A DNA stretch of 64,000 nt from Actinoplanes auranticolor. GTDB taxonomy: Bacteria; Actinomycetota; Actinomycetes; Mycobacteriales; Micromonosporaceae. The position numbers and the translations under genes were made by a program. Under the pieces are notes generated by a model that did no database searches, was not told where the DNA came from, and saw only the letters and a list, made by a program, of their open reading frames with translations. Position 1 is the first letter of the stretch, and every line of letters starts with the position of its first letter. Shown here in pieces: positions 8,567 through 17,121 of this stretch. Location: contig NZ_BOQL01000032.1 in the NCBI RefSeq assembly GCF_018332655.1, positions 62,001 to 126,000 of the forward strand. Direction: 5' to 3'.

Positions 8567-11500
8567 ATGCACCGGCCACGATGGGGTGTCGCCCTGTTAT
8601 CCGTCACATTGATCGCCGCGGCAACCGCTGTCGCCACGGGCGGGGCGGCCGCGGCCGCCGCCGCCACCTCGTTCCGCTCGTCGTTCGAGACCGACGACCC
8701 GCAACCCACCTGGACCGACACGGTTGACACGGCAGCCGGCAGCGGCGGCGTCGACGGCACCGTGATCGTCGGCATGCCGGGCAGCCTGCGTGCGCACGTC
8801 ACCGGCATCGCGGTCAACGCCGAACCGAACAGCAACGAGGGCCGCAACAACCTCAACGACGGCGATTCGGCCACCAAGTGGCTGGTCGACACCCCGACGA
8901 GCTGGGCGCAGTACACCCTGGACGCTCCCGCCGAGGTCATCAAGTACGCCCTGACCTCGGCCAACGACGCTCCCGAGCGGGACCCGCGGGACTGGACGCT
9001 GCAGGGCTCCACCGACGGCAGCACCTGGACCACGGTCGACACGCAGACCGGGCAGACCTTCGCCGAGCGCTTCCAGACGAAGACCTACACCGTCGCGGAC
9101 CCGGGCTCCTTCCCGATCTACCGGCTCACCATCACCGGGCACCCGTCCGGCAACCTCACCCAGCTCGCCGACCTGGAGCTCGCGGACGCCAACGTGACGC
9201 CGCCGCCGACCGGTCCGATGCAGAGCCGGGTCGGCCCGGGCCCGGCCAGTTCCCCCACCGCGAAGGCGGGCGTGGGCTTCACCGGGCTCAAGGCGTTCCA
9301 GATCGCCGGGCGGCACACCGCCGAGGGCCGGGGCCACTCCGGCAACAAGGTCTTCGACGTCGACGTGGCGGTCACCGCCGACACCGAGCTGTCGTACCTG
9401 GTGCTGCCGGAGTTCAACCGCGAGGACCTGTCCAACCCGGCCACGTACACCGCGGTCGACCTGGCCTTCACCGACGGCACCTTCCTGTCCGACCTGAAGG
9501 CCGTCGACCAGAACGGGACCGTGGTCAGCGCGGCTGCGCAGGGCGCGTCGCAGACGCTCTACACCGCGCAGTGGAACAAGCGGACCGCGCGGATCGGCAA
9601 GGTCGCGGCGGGCAAGACCGTCGACCGCATCCTGATCACGTACGACAAGCCGTCCGGTCCCACGACCTTCCGGGCCTGGTACGACGACATCGCGCTCGCC
9701 GAGGTCGCCCCGGCGAAGCCCAGGGAGCACCTCGCCGAGTACGCGGAGACGCGCCGCGGCACGATGTCCTCGGGCGAGTTCTCCCGCGGCAACAACTTCC
9801 CCGCCACGGCGGTCCCGCACGGCTTCAACTTCTGGACCCCGGTCACCAACGCCGGCTCCACCAGCTGGCTGTACGAGTACCACCGCCAGAACAACGCGGC
9901 GAACCGCCCCACCCTGCAGGCGTTCTCCACCAGCCACGAGCCCAGCCCGTGGATGGGTGACCGGCAGACGTTCCAGGTGATGCCGAGCGCCGCGACCGGC
10001 GTACCGGATGCCAACCGGGCCAACCGCGCGCTGGCCTTCGGTCACGAGAACGAGATCGCGAAGCCGTACTACTACGGCGTCACCTTCGACAACGGGCTCA
10101 AGACCGAGATCGCGCCCACCGACCACGCCGCGCTGATGCAGTTCACCTTCACCGGGGACAACGGCAACCTGATCCTGGACAACGTCGACAGCCGGTCCGG
10201 GCTGACCATCGACGCCGCCGGCAAGTCGATCTCGGGCTGGTCAGACGTGAACAGCGGCGGCCTCTCCGCGGGCTTCACCCGGATGTTCATGTACGCCACC
10301 GTCGACGCCCCGGTCACGGCCAGCGGCATGCTGCCCACCGGCAACCGGCCGTCCACCGGCTACCTCAAGTTCGACACCGCTGAGAACAAGACGGTGCGGA
10401 TGCGGATCGCGACGTCGCTGATCGGTGTCGAGCAGGCCAGGCACAACCTGGACCTGGAGATCGCCGCCGACGCGACGCTCGCCTCGGTCCGCGACCAGGC
10501 CCGCGACCTGTGGGACGCCAAGATGCGCACCGTCGAGGTGGAGGGCGCTTCCGAGGACCAGCTGGTCACGCTCTACTCGAACCTGTACCGGCTGTTCCTC
10601 TATCCCAACTCGGGCTTCGAGAACACCGGCAGCAACGCCGAGCCCGTCTACAAGCACACCGTGCAGTCGGCGGTGACCAGCCCGGCGAGCACACCGACGG
10701 AGACCGGCGCGCCGATCAAGGACGGCAAAGTCTACGTCAACAACGGGTTCTGGGACACGTACCGGACGACGTGGCCGGCGTACTCGCTGCTGACGCCGAA
10801 GCAGGCCGGGGAGATGGTGGACGGCTTCGTCCAGCAGTTCCGCGACGGCGGCTGGATCTCGCGCTGGTCGTCGCCGGGCTACGCCAACCTGATGGTCGGC
10901 ACCAGCTCGGACGTGGCTTTCGCGGACGCGTACCTCAAGGGGGTGCCGGGCATCGACGCCGAGACGGCGTACCGGGCCGCGGTGAAGAACGCGACGGTCA
11001 CGCCGCCGAACGCCAACGTCGGCCGCAAGGGCCTGGCCAGCTCGATCTTCAAGGGCTACACGCCGAGCGACGCCACCGGTGAGGCGATGTCCTGGGCGAT
11101 GGACGGCTACATCAACGACTACGGCATCGCGAACATGGCCGAGGCGCTGGCCAAGAAGGGCGGGGCCAAGGCCGAGGAGTACGCCGAGGAGGCCGAGTAC
11201 TTCCGCAACCGGGCCCTGAACTACGTGCACATGTTCGACCCGTCGGTGGACTTCTTCCAGGGCAGGGACTCCGCGGGCAACTGGCGCAACCCGCCCTCCT
11301 CCTACGACCCGCGGGTCTGGGGTTACGACTACACCGAGACCAACGGCTGGAACATGGCCTTCCACGTGCCGCAGGACGGGCAGGGCCTGGCCAACCTGTA
11401 CGGCGGCCGCGACGGTCTGGTCAAGAAGCTCGACAAGTTCTTCGCGACCCCGGAGACGGCCACCTTCTACGGCTCGTACGGCGGCCCGATCCACGAGATG

Positions 11501-12820
11501 TACGAGGCCCGCGACGTCCGGATGGGCCAGTGGGGCTTCAGCAACCAGCCGTCGCACCACATCCCGTACATGTACAACTTCGCGGGCCGGCCGGACCGGG
11601 CCCAGGAGATCGTCCGCGAGGCGATGTCCCGGCTGTACCTGGGCAGCGAGATCGGCCAGGGCTACCCGGGCGACGAGGACAACGGCGAGATGAGCGCCTG
11701 GCAGGTGTTCAGCGCGCTCGGCTTCTACCCGCTGCAGATGGGCAGCCCCGCGTACGCGATCGGCTCGCCGCTGTTCACCAGGGCGACGGTCAACCTGGAG
11801 AACGGCAAGAAGATCGTCGTCAACGCCCCCGGCAACAGCCGCAGCAACGTCTACGTGCAGTCGCTGAAGGTCAACGGCAAGGCGTACGGCTCCACGTCGC
11901 TGCCGCACTCGCTGCTGGCCGACGGCGCGACGCTCGACTTCACCATGGGCTCGTCGCCGTCGCGGTGGGGCACCGGCCCGGACGCCGCCCCGCCGTCGCT
12001 CACCTCGGGCGACGCGGTGCCGGCCCCGTTGCGGGACCTGACCGGACCGGGCCGCGGCACGGCATCGGACCCGGCCCTGGTCGACGACACCTCCACCACC
12101 CAGGCCACACTCGCCGACGGCTGGCAGTACCAGTTCGCCTCCGCCGGCGAGCAGGCCGGCTACTACACGCTCACCTCGAGCACCGAGGCCGAGCAGGACC
12201 CGGCCTCGTGGACGCTGAAGGGTTCCTACGACGGCACCACGTGGACCACGATCGACGAGCGCAAGGACCAGAAGTTCGAGTGGCGCCGGCAGACCCGGCC
12301 CTTCAAGATCGCCAGCCCGGGCCGGTACGCGCACTACCGGCTCGACGTCGCCGCGGGCACCACACTCGCCGAGGTGGAACTGCTCGGCATCCCGGCACCC
12401 GCCTGCACCACGACAATCGCCGACAAGGTCGTCGGCGCGGTGTCGGTCCGGTCCGGGGTCACCTGCATCAAGGCCGGCGCCCAGATCACCGGCCTGGTCA
12501 CGGTCTCCAGGGGCGCCTCGCTCTACGCCACCGGCGCGACCCTGCGCGCGGCGGTGACGGCCACCGGGGCGGGCACGGTCTCGCTGCTGGACACCACGGT
12601 GAGCGGACCCGTCACGGTCACCGGGTCGGGCCCGGTCAGCCTGGAGAACTCGACCCTGAAGAGCGCGGTGACACTGCTGACCAACAAGAAGGCCACGGTG
12701 GTGGCCGGCAACACGGTCGGCGGACCGCTCACCTGCTCCGGCAACAAGCCGGCGCCGGTGAACAACGGGCTGGCCAACAAGGTCAGCGGGGTACGGATCG
12801 GCCAGTGCGCCAAGCTCTGA
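8567..12820 (+). CDS. Secreted GH92 alpha-mannosidase with discoidin-like modules
   Basis: 1417 residues. Signal peptide (about 1-33, Ala-rich), an F5/8 type C (discoidin) module at about 75-205, a GH92 catalytic region at about 375-1135, a second discoidin-like stretch at about 1190-1280 and a Thr/Val/Gly-rich repetitive tail (1290-1417) that looks beta-helical. GH92 enzymes are calcium-dependent exo-alpha-mannosidases. Key motifs visible: Glu924 in the TETNGW region before HVPQD (position of the family's catalytic acid) and the acidic cluster around Asp1036-Asp1038 before MSAWQVFSALGFYP. ATG has GAGAAGGAG upstream. Outside the cell it would trim mannans or N-glycans. Larger than single-domain GH92 enzymes (about 750 residues) because of the added modules. 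Confidence 0.88.
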   Translation: MHRPRWGVALLSVTLIAAATAVATGGAAAAAAATSFRSSFETDDPQPTWTDTVDTAAGSGGVDGTVIVGMPGSLRAHVTGIAVNAEPNSNEGRNNLNDGDSATKWLVDTPTSWAQYTLDAPAEVIKYALTSANDAPERDPRDWTLQGSTDGSTWTTVDTQTGQTFAERFQTKTYTVADPGSFPIYRLTITGHPSGNLTQLADLELADANVTPPPTGPMQSRVGPGPASSPTAKAGVGFTGLKAFQIAGRHTAEGRGHSGNKVFDVDVAVTADTELSYLVLPEFNREDLSNPATYTAVDLAFTDGTFLSDLKAVDQNGTVVSAAAQGASQTLYTAQWNKRTARIGKVAAGKTVDRILITYDKPSGPTTFRAWYDDIALAEVAPAKPREHLAEYAETRRGTMSSGEFSRGNNFPATAVPHGFNFWTPVTNAGSTSWLYEYHRQNNAANRPTLQAFSTSHEPSPWMGDRQTFQVMPSAATGVPDANRANRALAFGHENEIAKPYYYGVTFDNGLKTEIAPTDHAALMQFTFTGDNGNLILDNVDSRSGLTIDAAGKSISGWSDVNSGGLSAGFTRMFMYATVDAPVTASGMLPTGNRPSTGYLKFDTAENKTVRMRIATSLIGVEQARHNLDLEIAADATLASVRDQARDLWDAKMRTVEVEGASEDQLVTLYSNLYRLFLYPNSGFENTGSNAEPVYKHTVQSAVTSPASTPTETGAPIKDGKVYVNNGFWDTYRTTWPAYSLLTPKQAGEMVDGFVQQFRDGGWISRWSSPGYANLMVGTSSDVAFADAYLKGVPGIDAETAYRAAVKNATVTPPNANVGRKGLASSIFKGYTPSDATGEAMSWAMDGYINDYGIANMAEALAKKGGAKAEEYAEEAEYFRNRALNYVHMFDPSVDFFQGRDSAGNWRNPPSSYDPRVWGYDYTETNGWNMAFHVPQDGQGLANLYGGRDGLVKKLDKFFATPETATFYGSYGGPIHEMYEARDVRMGQWGFSNQPSHHIPYMYNFAGRPDRAQEIVREAMSRLYLGSEIGQGYPGDEDNGEMSAWQVFSALGFYPLQMGSPAYAIGSPLFTRATVNLENGKKIVVNAPGNSRSNVYVQSLKVNGKAYGSTSLPHSLLADGATLDFTMGSSPSRWGTGPDAAPPSLTSGDAVPAPLRDLTGPGRGTASDPALVDDTSTTQATLADGWQYQFASAGEQAGYYTLTSSTEAEQDPASWTLKGSYDGTTWTTIDERKDQKFEWRRQTRPFKIASPGRYAHYRLDVAAGTTLAEVELLGIPAPACTTTIADKVVGAVSVRSGVTCIKAGAQITGLVTVSRGASLYATGATLRAAVTATGAGTVSLLDTTVSGPVTVTGSGPVSLENSTLKSAVTLLTNKKATVVAGNTVGGPLTCSGNKPAPVNNGLANKVSGVRIGQCAKL

Positions 12821-12827
12821 GCTGAAG

Positions 12828-12882
12828 CCCAGGACGCAGCCGTCCCTCCCGCGCGGGAGGGGCGGCTGCGCTGTCTCCTGGG
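12828..12882 (+). terminator. Long hairpin terminator after the GH92 gene
   Basis: Extended imperfect stem: outer arms CCCAGGA/TCCTGGG, then CGCAGCCG/CGGCTGCG, then CCCTCCCGC/GCGGGAGGG. It begins 8 bases after the GH92 stop and ends just before the next promoter. Confidence 0.75.
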
Positions 12883-12883
12883 T

Positions 12884-12889
12884 TAGCGT
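12884..12889 (+). promoter_or_regulatory. -10 box of a leaderless promoter
   Basis: TAGCGT, seven bases, ATG at 12897. It favours ATG 12897 over the in-frame GTG at 12888. Confidence 0.5.
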
Positions 12890-12896
12890 GACGACC

Positions 12897-13319
12897 ATGT
12901 CCGACGACCTGTGGCCCGTGATCGCCGCGGCCGACCTCTGCACCCTCGCGACCATCAAGCGCGACGGCCGGCCCCAGCTGTCCGATGTGAACTACACCGC
13001 CGACGACCCGACCCGGGTACTGCGCGTGTCGACCCGCGAAACCCTGGCCAAGGTGCACAACCTGCGCCGGGACCCGCGCGGCAGCCTGCGCGTGGCCGGC
13101 CCGGGAGGCGGCGGTTACGTGGTCGCCGACGTGCGCGCCACGTTCTCACCGCCGTCGGCCGAGGAACACGACGCCACGGTCGAGGAGCTCGTCGAGGTCT
13201 ACCGGCTGATCCGCCGCGAGGAACATCCCGACTGGGCCGACTACCGGCGCGCCATGGTCGCCGACAGCCGGATCGTGCTGAGCCTGCACGTCGAACGCCT
13301 CTACGGGTGGGTGATGTAG
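12897..13319 (+). CDS. F420/FMN-dependent PPOX-fold oxidoreductase
   Basis: 140 residues with the split beta-barrel of the pyridoxamine-5'-phosphate-oxidase-like superfamily: LCTLATIKRDGRPQLSDV near the N-terminus, a central RVSTRETLAKVHNLRRDPR segment that contacts the cofactor phosphates in PPOX-class F420-dependent reductases, and a C-terminal RIVLSLHVERLYGW. In actinomycetes this subgroup usually binds deazaflavin F420 and reduces small organic substrates. The downstream VOC gene starts 2 bases after its stop, so the two form an operon. Confidence 0.75.
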   Translation: MSDDLWPVIAAADLCTLATIKRDGRPQLSDVNYTADDPTRVLRVSTRETLAKVHNLRRDPRGSLRVAGPGGGGYVVADVRATFSPPSAEEHDATVEELVEVYRLIRREEHPDWADYRRAMVADSRIVLSLHVERLYGWVM

Positions 13320-13321
13320 TC

Positions 13322-13699
13322 GTGGCCCGGATCATGGACATCGTCTTCGACTGTGAGTACGCGCCCGCGCTGGCCCGGTGGTGGGTGCAGGTGCTCGAGG
13401 GGTACAGCGTCGCGCCGTACGGGCCGGACGATCCGGATCCCGATGAGGATCCGACCGTGCTGGTGGTGCCCGGGCCCGGGGGTGGGCCGCGGTTGTGGTT
13501 CACCCAGGTACCCGAGCGCAAGACCGTCAAGAACCGCGTGCATCTGGATCTGAACGCCGAGGACCCGGTCGCCGAGCTGGCCCGGCTGACCGGCCTCGGC
13601 GCCCGGGTCCTGTGGGAAACGGACGGGCTCACCGTGCTGGCAGATCCCGAGGGTAACGAGTTCTGCCTGGACAAGGATCAGGCCAGCGTCACCGCGTAG
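13322..13699 (+). CDS. VOC (glyoxalase/bleomycin resistance-like) protein
   Basis: 125 residues starting at GTG 13322, 2 bases after the PPOX gene stop. Two beta-alpha-beta-beta-beta repeats typical of the vicinal oxygen chelate fold: an N-terminal DIVFDCEYAPALARWWVQVL and a C-terminal KNRVHLDLNAEDP, ending in LADPEGNEFCL. Many actinomycete members of this type have no known substrate. The last 22 bases overlap the end of the convergent GH92 gene. Confidence 0.75.
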   Translation: MARIMDIVFDCEYAPALARWWVQVLEGYSVAPYGPDDPDPDEDPTVLVVPGPGGGPRLWFTQVPERKTVKNRVHLDLNAEDPVAELARLTGLGARVLWETDGLTVLADPEGNEFCLDKDQASVTA

Positions 13700-16600
13700 A
13701 GGTGCAGGCGGGGGTCGTCCGGCAGGGTGATCGAGCGGACCTGCTTGCCCTCCGCGACCGGCAGCCGCACGCCGAAGAGGCTGACCGGCGGGCCGTCCAC
13801 GCCCTGGCCCGCCTTGATCCGGTGCGGCATCGCCAGCACGGTCGTGGTGCCCGCGGACGCCGTGCCGCACCAGTCCGCCACCGTCACCGTGGCCGGGGCG
13901 GAGGTGCCGTCGGTGTACCCGATCGTCAGTGCGGCCGTCACCGGCCCGTTGTGGGTCGTCGCGACCAGGTGCACCGCCGCGTGGTCGCCGGTCGGCAGCA
14001 GCAGGGACTGGCCGCGGGCCGGCGCGAAGTTCTTCGCCGTCCCGGCCGGGTCCGGCGCCTGGTACGTGACGCCGCCCCAGGTCACCGGGCCGGCCTTGGG
14101 CAGCAGGTCGGCGTCGTAGCTCCAGCCGCCGCCGTCGAAGTTGCCCTCCGCCGGGTCGGCCACCGTGGCCGTGCCGTCGAGGGTGCGCTCGGCACCGAGG
14201 TCGACCAGGCAGCCGGCGTCCGTCGCACCGGCGCAGGTGAGCGGCTCCCGGACCGTGATCATGGCCGTCCGTTTCACCGTCTCCGTGCCGGGCGCGGAGA
14301 CCGAGACCTCGATCGGGTACGCCCCCGCGGGTGTCCCGGCCGGCGCCTGCACGGTGACCGCAACCGTGGTGCCGATCGGCAGGCGCCCGCTGAGCAGCAC
14401 CTTGGGGTGCTTCGGGGCGACGGTCACCTTCCAGCCCGGCGGCGCCGTCGCTGTCACGCGGGGCGCGATCACGAGGGGCGCCTGGCCGACCACGTCGACC
14501 TGGAACGCCGCCTGCTGGGCGGTGGCCGAGCCGGCCGGCAGGGCCGCGCTGGCCGGGCGGACGGTGGCGTCCACGTGGGTACGGCCGTCCGCCGGCGCCT
14601 TGTTCACCGACGGCGGCTGGGCCGCGACCGACGTGCCCCACGACGACGGCTTGGTGCCGAGCGTGTGGGCGAGCGTGCCGCCGCGGGTCACTGCCGACCA
14701 GTCCAGCCAGGTCTTGGCGACGGATCGACCGTTGAGCCGGACGCGCTGGATGTAGCGGTTGGTGTCCGAGGCGCCGGGCGCGGTGATGGTCAGCGTCTTG
14801 CCGCCGGTGCGCACGGTCGCCTCCGGGAACTGCGGGCTGGACAGCGCCAGGAAGTTGGCGCCGCTCATCGTCGGGTAGAGGCCCAGCGAGGAGAAGACGT
14901 ACCAGGCGCTCATCGTGCCGAGGTCGTCGTTGCCGGTCATGCCGTCCGGGCCGGTGGTGAAGAGCGTCATCGCGGCGCGCACGACCGTCGCGGTCTTCGC
15001 CGGGTCACCCGCCCAGAGATACATGTACGGCGCGAGCAGATCCGGTTCGTTGTTCGGGTTGTACGTCGCCTTGGCGTAGTAGTCGTACGGCGCGGCGATC
15101 CAGTCCGTACGCGCGGTGCCGGCCGGATCGGTCAGCAGCTTGTCGTAGACGAAGAAGTCGTCCAGCCGCTTCTCGGTGGCCGCCCGGCCGCCCATCAGCC
15201 GCACCAGCCCGGCCGGGTCCTGCGGCACCAGCCACTGGTACTGATACGCCCCGCCCTCGTGGAACTGCTCGGCCGCCGCGACCGGGTCGTACGGCGTCAG
15301 CCACGTCCCGTCGACCGTCCGCGGCCGGAACTGCTTGATCGAGGAATCCCACAGATTGCGGTACCACTGCCCGCGGCCCGCGAACAGCTTCGCGTCGGCA
15401 GCTTTACCCAGCCCCTTGGCCATCAGAGCCAGCGCTGCGTCGGCAGCCGCGTACTCCATGGTCGCCGAGGCCGGGTGGTCACAGTCGTTGTCGCCGCCCT
15501 TGTCGGCGCACTCCTTGCCCCGGCTCAGCCCGGAGGGGATGTAGCCGCGGTCGGCGTAGAAGTCCTGACCCGTCCGCCCGTTGTACGGCGAGTCCGCCGG
15601 CGGCTGGGCGGTGGCGTTCTTCCGCAGGAGCGCGTACGCCTCCTGCTCGTACCCGGCCAGCAGGCCCTTGGACCAGGCCTCGACCAGGAACGGGGTGACC
15701 GGGTCACCGGTCATGATGTTGGTCTCGCTGTTGGCCAGCGCCCAGCGCGGCAGCCAGCCACCGTCGCGCCCGATCGCGACCACCGACAGCGCCACGTCCC
15801 GGGCGACCTGCGGCACGAGCAGCTCCAGCAACTGGTTCTGCGGGCGGTAGGTGTCCCACAGCGAGAAGTTCTGGTACGGCGTGTACCCCTGCGCGGTGTG
15901 CACCTGGCGGTCGAAGCCCACGTACCGGCCATCGACGTCACCGGCCAGGTTCGGGTGCAGCAGGGAGTGGTAGAGCGCGGTGTAGAAGACGCTGCGCCGG
16001 TCGGCCGTTCCGCCGCCGATCGCGATCCGGTCCAGCTCCTGGGCCCACTTCGCGCGCAGGGCGGCCCGGGTGGCGGCGAAGTCGTACGAGTCGGCGGTCT
16101 CGGCGGTCAGGTTCTGCCGGGCCCCGGCCAGGCCGGTGTAGGAGAGCCCGACCTTGACCACCACGTCGCGGTCCTCGCTCGCGTCGAAGGTGACCCAGGC
16201 ACCGTTGCCGCCGGATCCGGCGGCGTCCCGGCCCCCGGGCGAGAGCGCCGAGCCGCGCCAGGTGCCGGTGGCGGCGAAGGGGCGGTCGAAGCTGGCGGTG
16301 AAGTAGACAGTGTGGTCGTCCTTGCCGGCACAGAAGTTGCCGGCGCGGACCCGGCCCTCGACGGTCCGGTCGCCGACGACGTGGATCTCCGAGTCGAAGA
16401 CCGTCTGGTTCGCCTTGCCGGTGTTGAACAGGACGTTGGCGGCGCCGGTGGCCGGGAAGGTGTACTTCTGCCAGCCGGTGCGCGCGGTCGCGGTCAGTTC
16501 CGCGGTGGTCTGGTACTTCGTCAGCCCGACCCGGTAGTAGCCGGGCTCGGCGTCCTCGTCGTCGTGCGAGAACGGCGAACGGTACTGGTTCGGGTCGGCG

Positions 16601-16920
16601 GTGGTGACCGCGCCGGTGGTCGGCATGATCGGCAGCTCGCCGGCGACGCCGCAGCCCACCCCGGACAGGTGGGTCTGGCTGAAGCCGTAGATGGTGTCCT
16701 GCTGGTAGTCGTAGCCGCCCTGGCCGCCGGTGTCCGGGCTGACCTGCACCATGCCGAACGGCGCACTGGCCCCCGGGAAGGTGTTGCCGAAGTTCTGCGT
16801 GCCGACGAACGGGCGCACCAGATCCACGGGGTCCTCCGCGGCGGCGGCCCGGGCCTGGGCCGGGCTCGCGGTGCCGACGGAAACGACCAGCAGCAGGGCC
16901 GCCAGGAGCCGACGGGTCAT
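13678..16920 (-). CDS. Secreted GH92 alpha-mannosidase (second copy)
   Basis: 1080 residues from ATG 16920, which has GGAGG seven bases upstream; an upstream in-frame ATG would run into the palindromic operator. Signal peptide (about 1-27, MTRRLLAALLL...), GH92 N-terminal beta domain starting DLVRPFVGTQNFGNTFPGASAPFGMVQVS, then the (alpha/alpha)6 catalytic domain with Glu555 (HEGGAYQYQW, catalytic acid position) and Asp665/Asp666 before MSAWYVFSSLGLYP (general-base region). Residues about 810-920 form an Ig-like/NPCBM-associated domain and 930-1080 an NPCBM-type C-terminal domain. An exo-alpha-mannosidase like the first GH92, but with a different catalytic-acid context and different accessory modules, so linkage preference may differ. 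Overlaps the convergent VOC gene by 22 bases. Confidence 0.88.
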   Translation of the reverse strand: MTRRLLAALLLVVSVGTASPAQARAAAAEDPVDLVRPFVGTQNFGNTFPGASAPFGMVQVSPDTGGQGGYDYQQDTIYGFSQTHLSGVGCGVAGELPIMPTTGAVTTADPNQYRSPFSHDDEDAEPGYYRVGLTKYQTTAELTATARTGWQKYTFPATGAANVLFNTGKANQTVFDSEIHVVGDRTVEGRVRAGNFCAGKDDHTVYFTASFDRPFAATGTWRGSALSPGGRDAAGSGGNGAWVTFDASEDRDVVVKVGLSYTGLAGARQNLTAETADSYDFAATRAALRAKWAQELDRIAIGGGTADRRSVFYTALYHSLLHPNLAGDVDGRYVGFDRQVHTAQGYTPYQNFSLWDTYRPQNQLLELLVPQVARDVALSVVAIGRDGGWLPRWALANSETNIMTGDPVTPFLVEAWSKGLLAGYEQEAYALLRKNATAQPPADSPYNGRTGQDFYADRGYIPSGLSRGKECADKGGDNDCDHPASATMEYAAADAALALMAKGLGKAADAKLFAGRGQWYRNLWDSSIKQFRPRTVDGTWLTPYDPVAAAEQFHEGGAYQYQWLVPQDPAGLVRLMGGRAATEKRLDDFFVYDKLLTDPAGTARTDWIAAPYDYYAKATYNPNNEPDLLAPYMYLWAGDPAKTATVVRAAMTLFTTGPDGMTGNDDLGTMSAWYVFSSLGLYPTMSGANFLALSSPQFPEATVRTGGKTLTITAPGASDTNRYIQRVRLNGRSVAKTWLDWSAVTRGGTLAHTLGTKPSSWGTSVAAQPPSVNKAPADGRTHVDATVRPASAALPAGSATAQQAAFQVDVVGQAPLVIAPRVTATAPPGWKVTVAPKHPKVLLSGRLPIGTTVAVTVQAPAGTPAGAYPIEVSVSAPGTETVKRTAMITVREPLTCAGATDAGCLVDLGAERTLDGTATVADPAEGNFDGGGWSYDADLLPKAGPVTWGGVTYQAPDPAGTAKNFAPARGQSLLLPTGDHAAVHLVATTHNGPVTAALTIGYTDGTSAPATVTVADWCGTASAGTTTVLAMPHRIKAGQGVDGPPVSLFGVRLPVAEGKQVRSITLPDDPRLHLYAVTLA

Positions 16921-16952
16921 CGGTAAACCTCCGGTCAACGACGTCATCGTCA

Positions 16953-16970
16953 CGTGACAACGTTGTCACG
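16953..16970. promoter_or_regulatory. LacI-type operator in front of the second GH92 gene
   Basis: Perfect 18-bp palindrome CGTGACAACGTTGTCACG centred 42 bases upstream of the GH92 start on the minus strand. The core TGACAACGTTGTCA differs at only two symmetric positions from the palindrome in front of the other GH92 gene. Confidence 0.7.
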
Positions 16971-17121
16971 CAGCAAAGACGCGTGTCAATGAGCCGCCCG
17001 CCCCGGGCACCCGAATTGCACCCGGCCATCCGGGCGAACCTCTCAGATCCGCCCGGCCGCCGCCCGATCACGGCAGTTACGACCCCCTGCCCCGGGGGCG
17101 AGCGAACCGGAGATGAGTCTG

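Noticed and set aside
10241..12958. Long open frame opposite the first GH92 gene
   Set aside because: Antisense shadow; it also runs through the terminator and has no recognisable domain.
13702..16926. Long open frame opposite the second GH92 gene
   Set aside because: Antisense shadow with biased composition; the GH92 protein has clear catalytic motifs, a signal peptide and a ribosome site.
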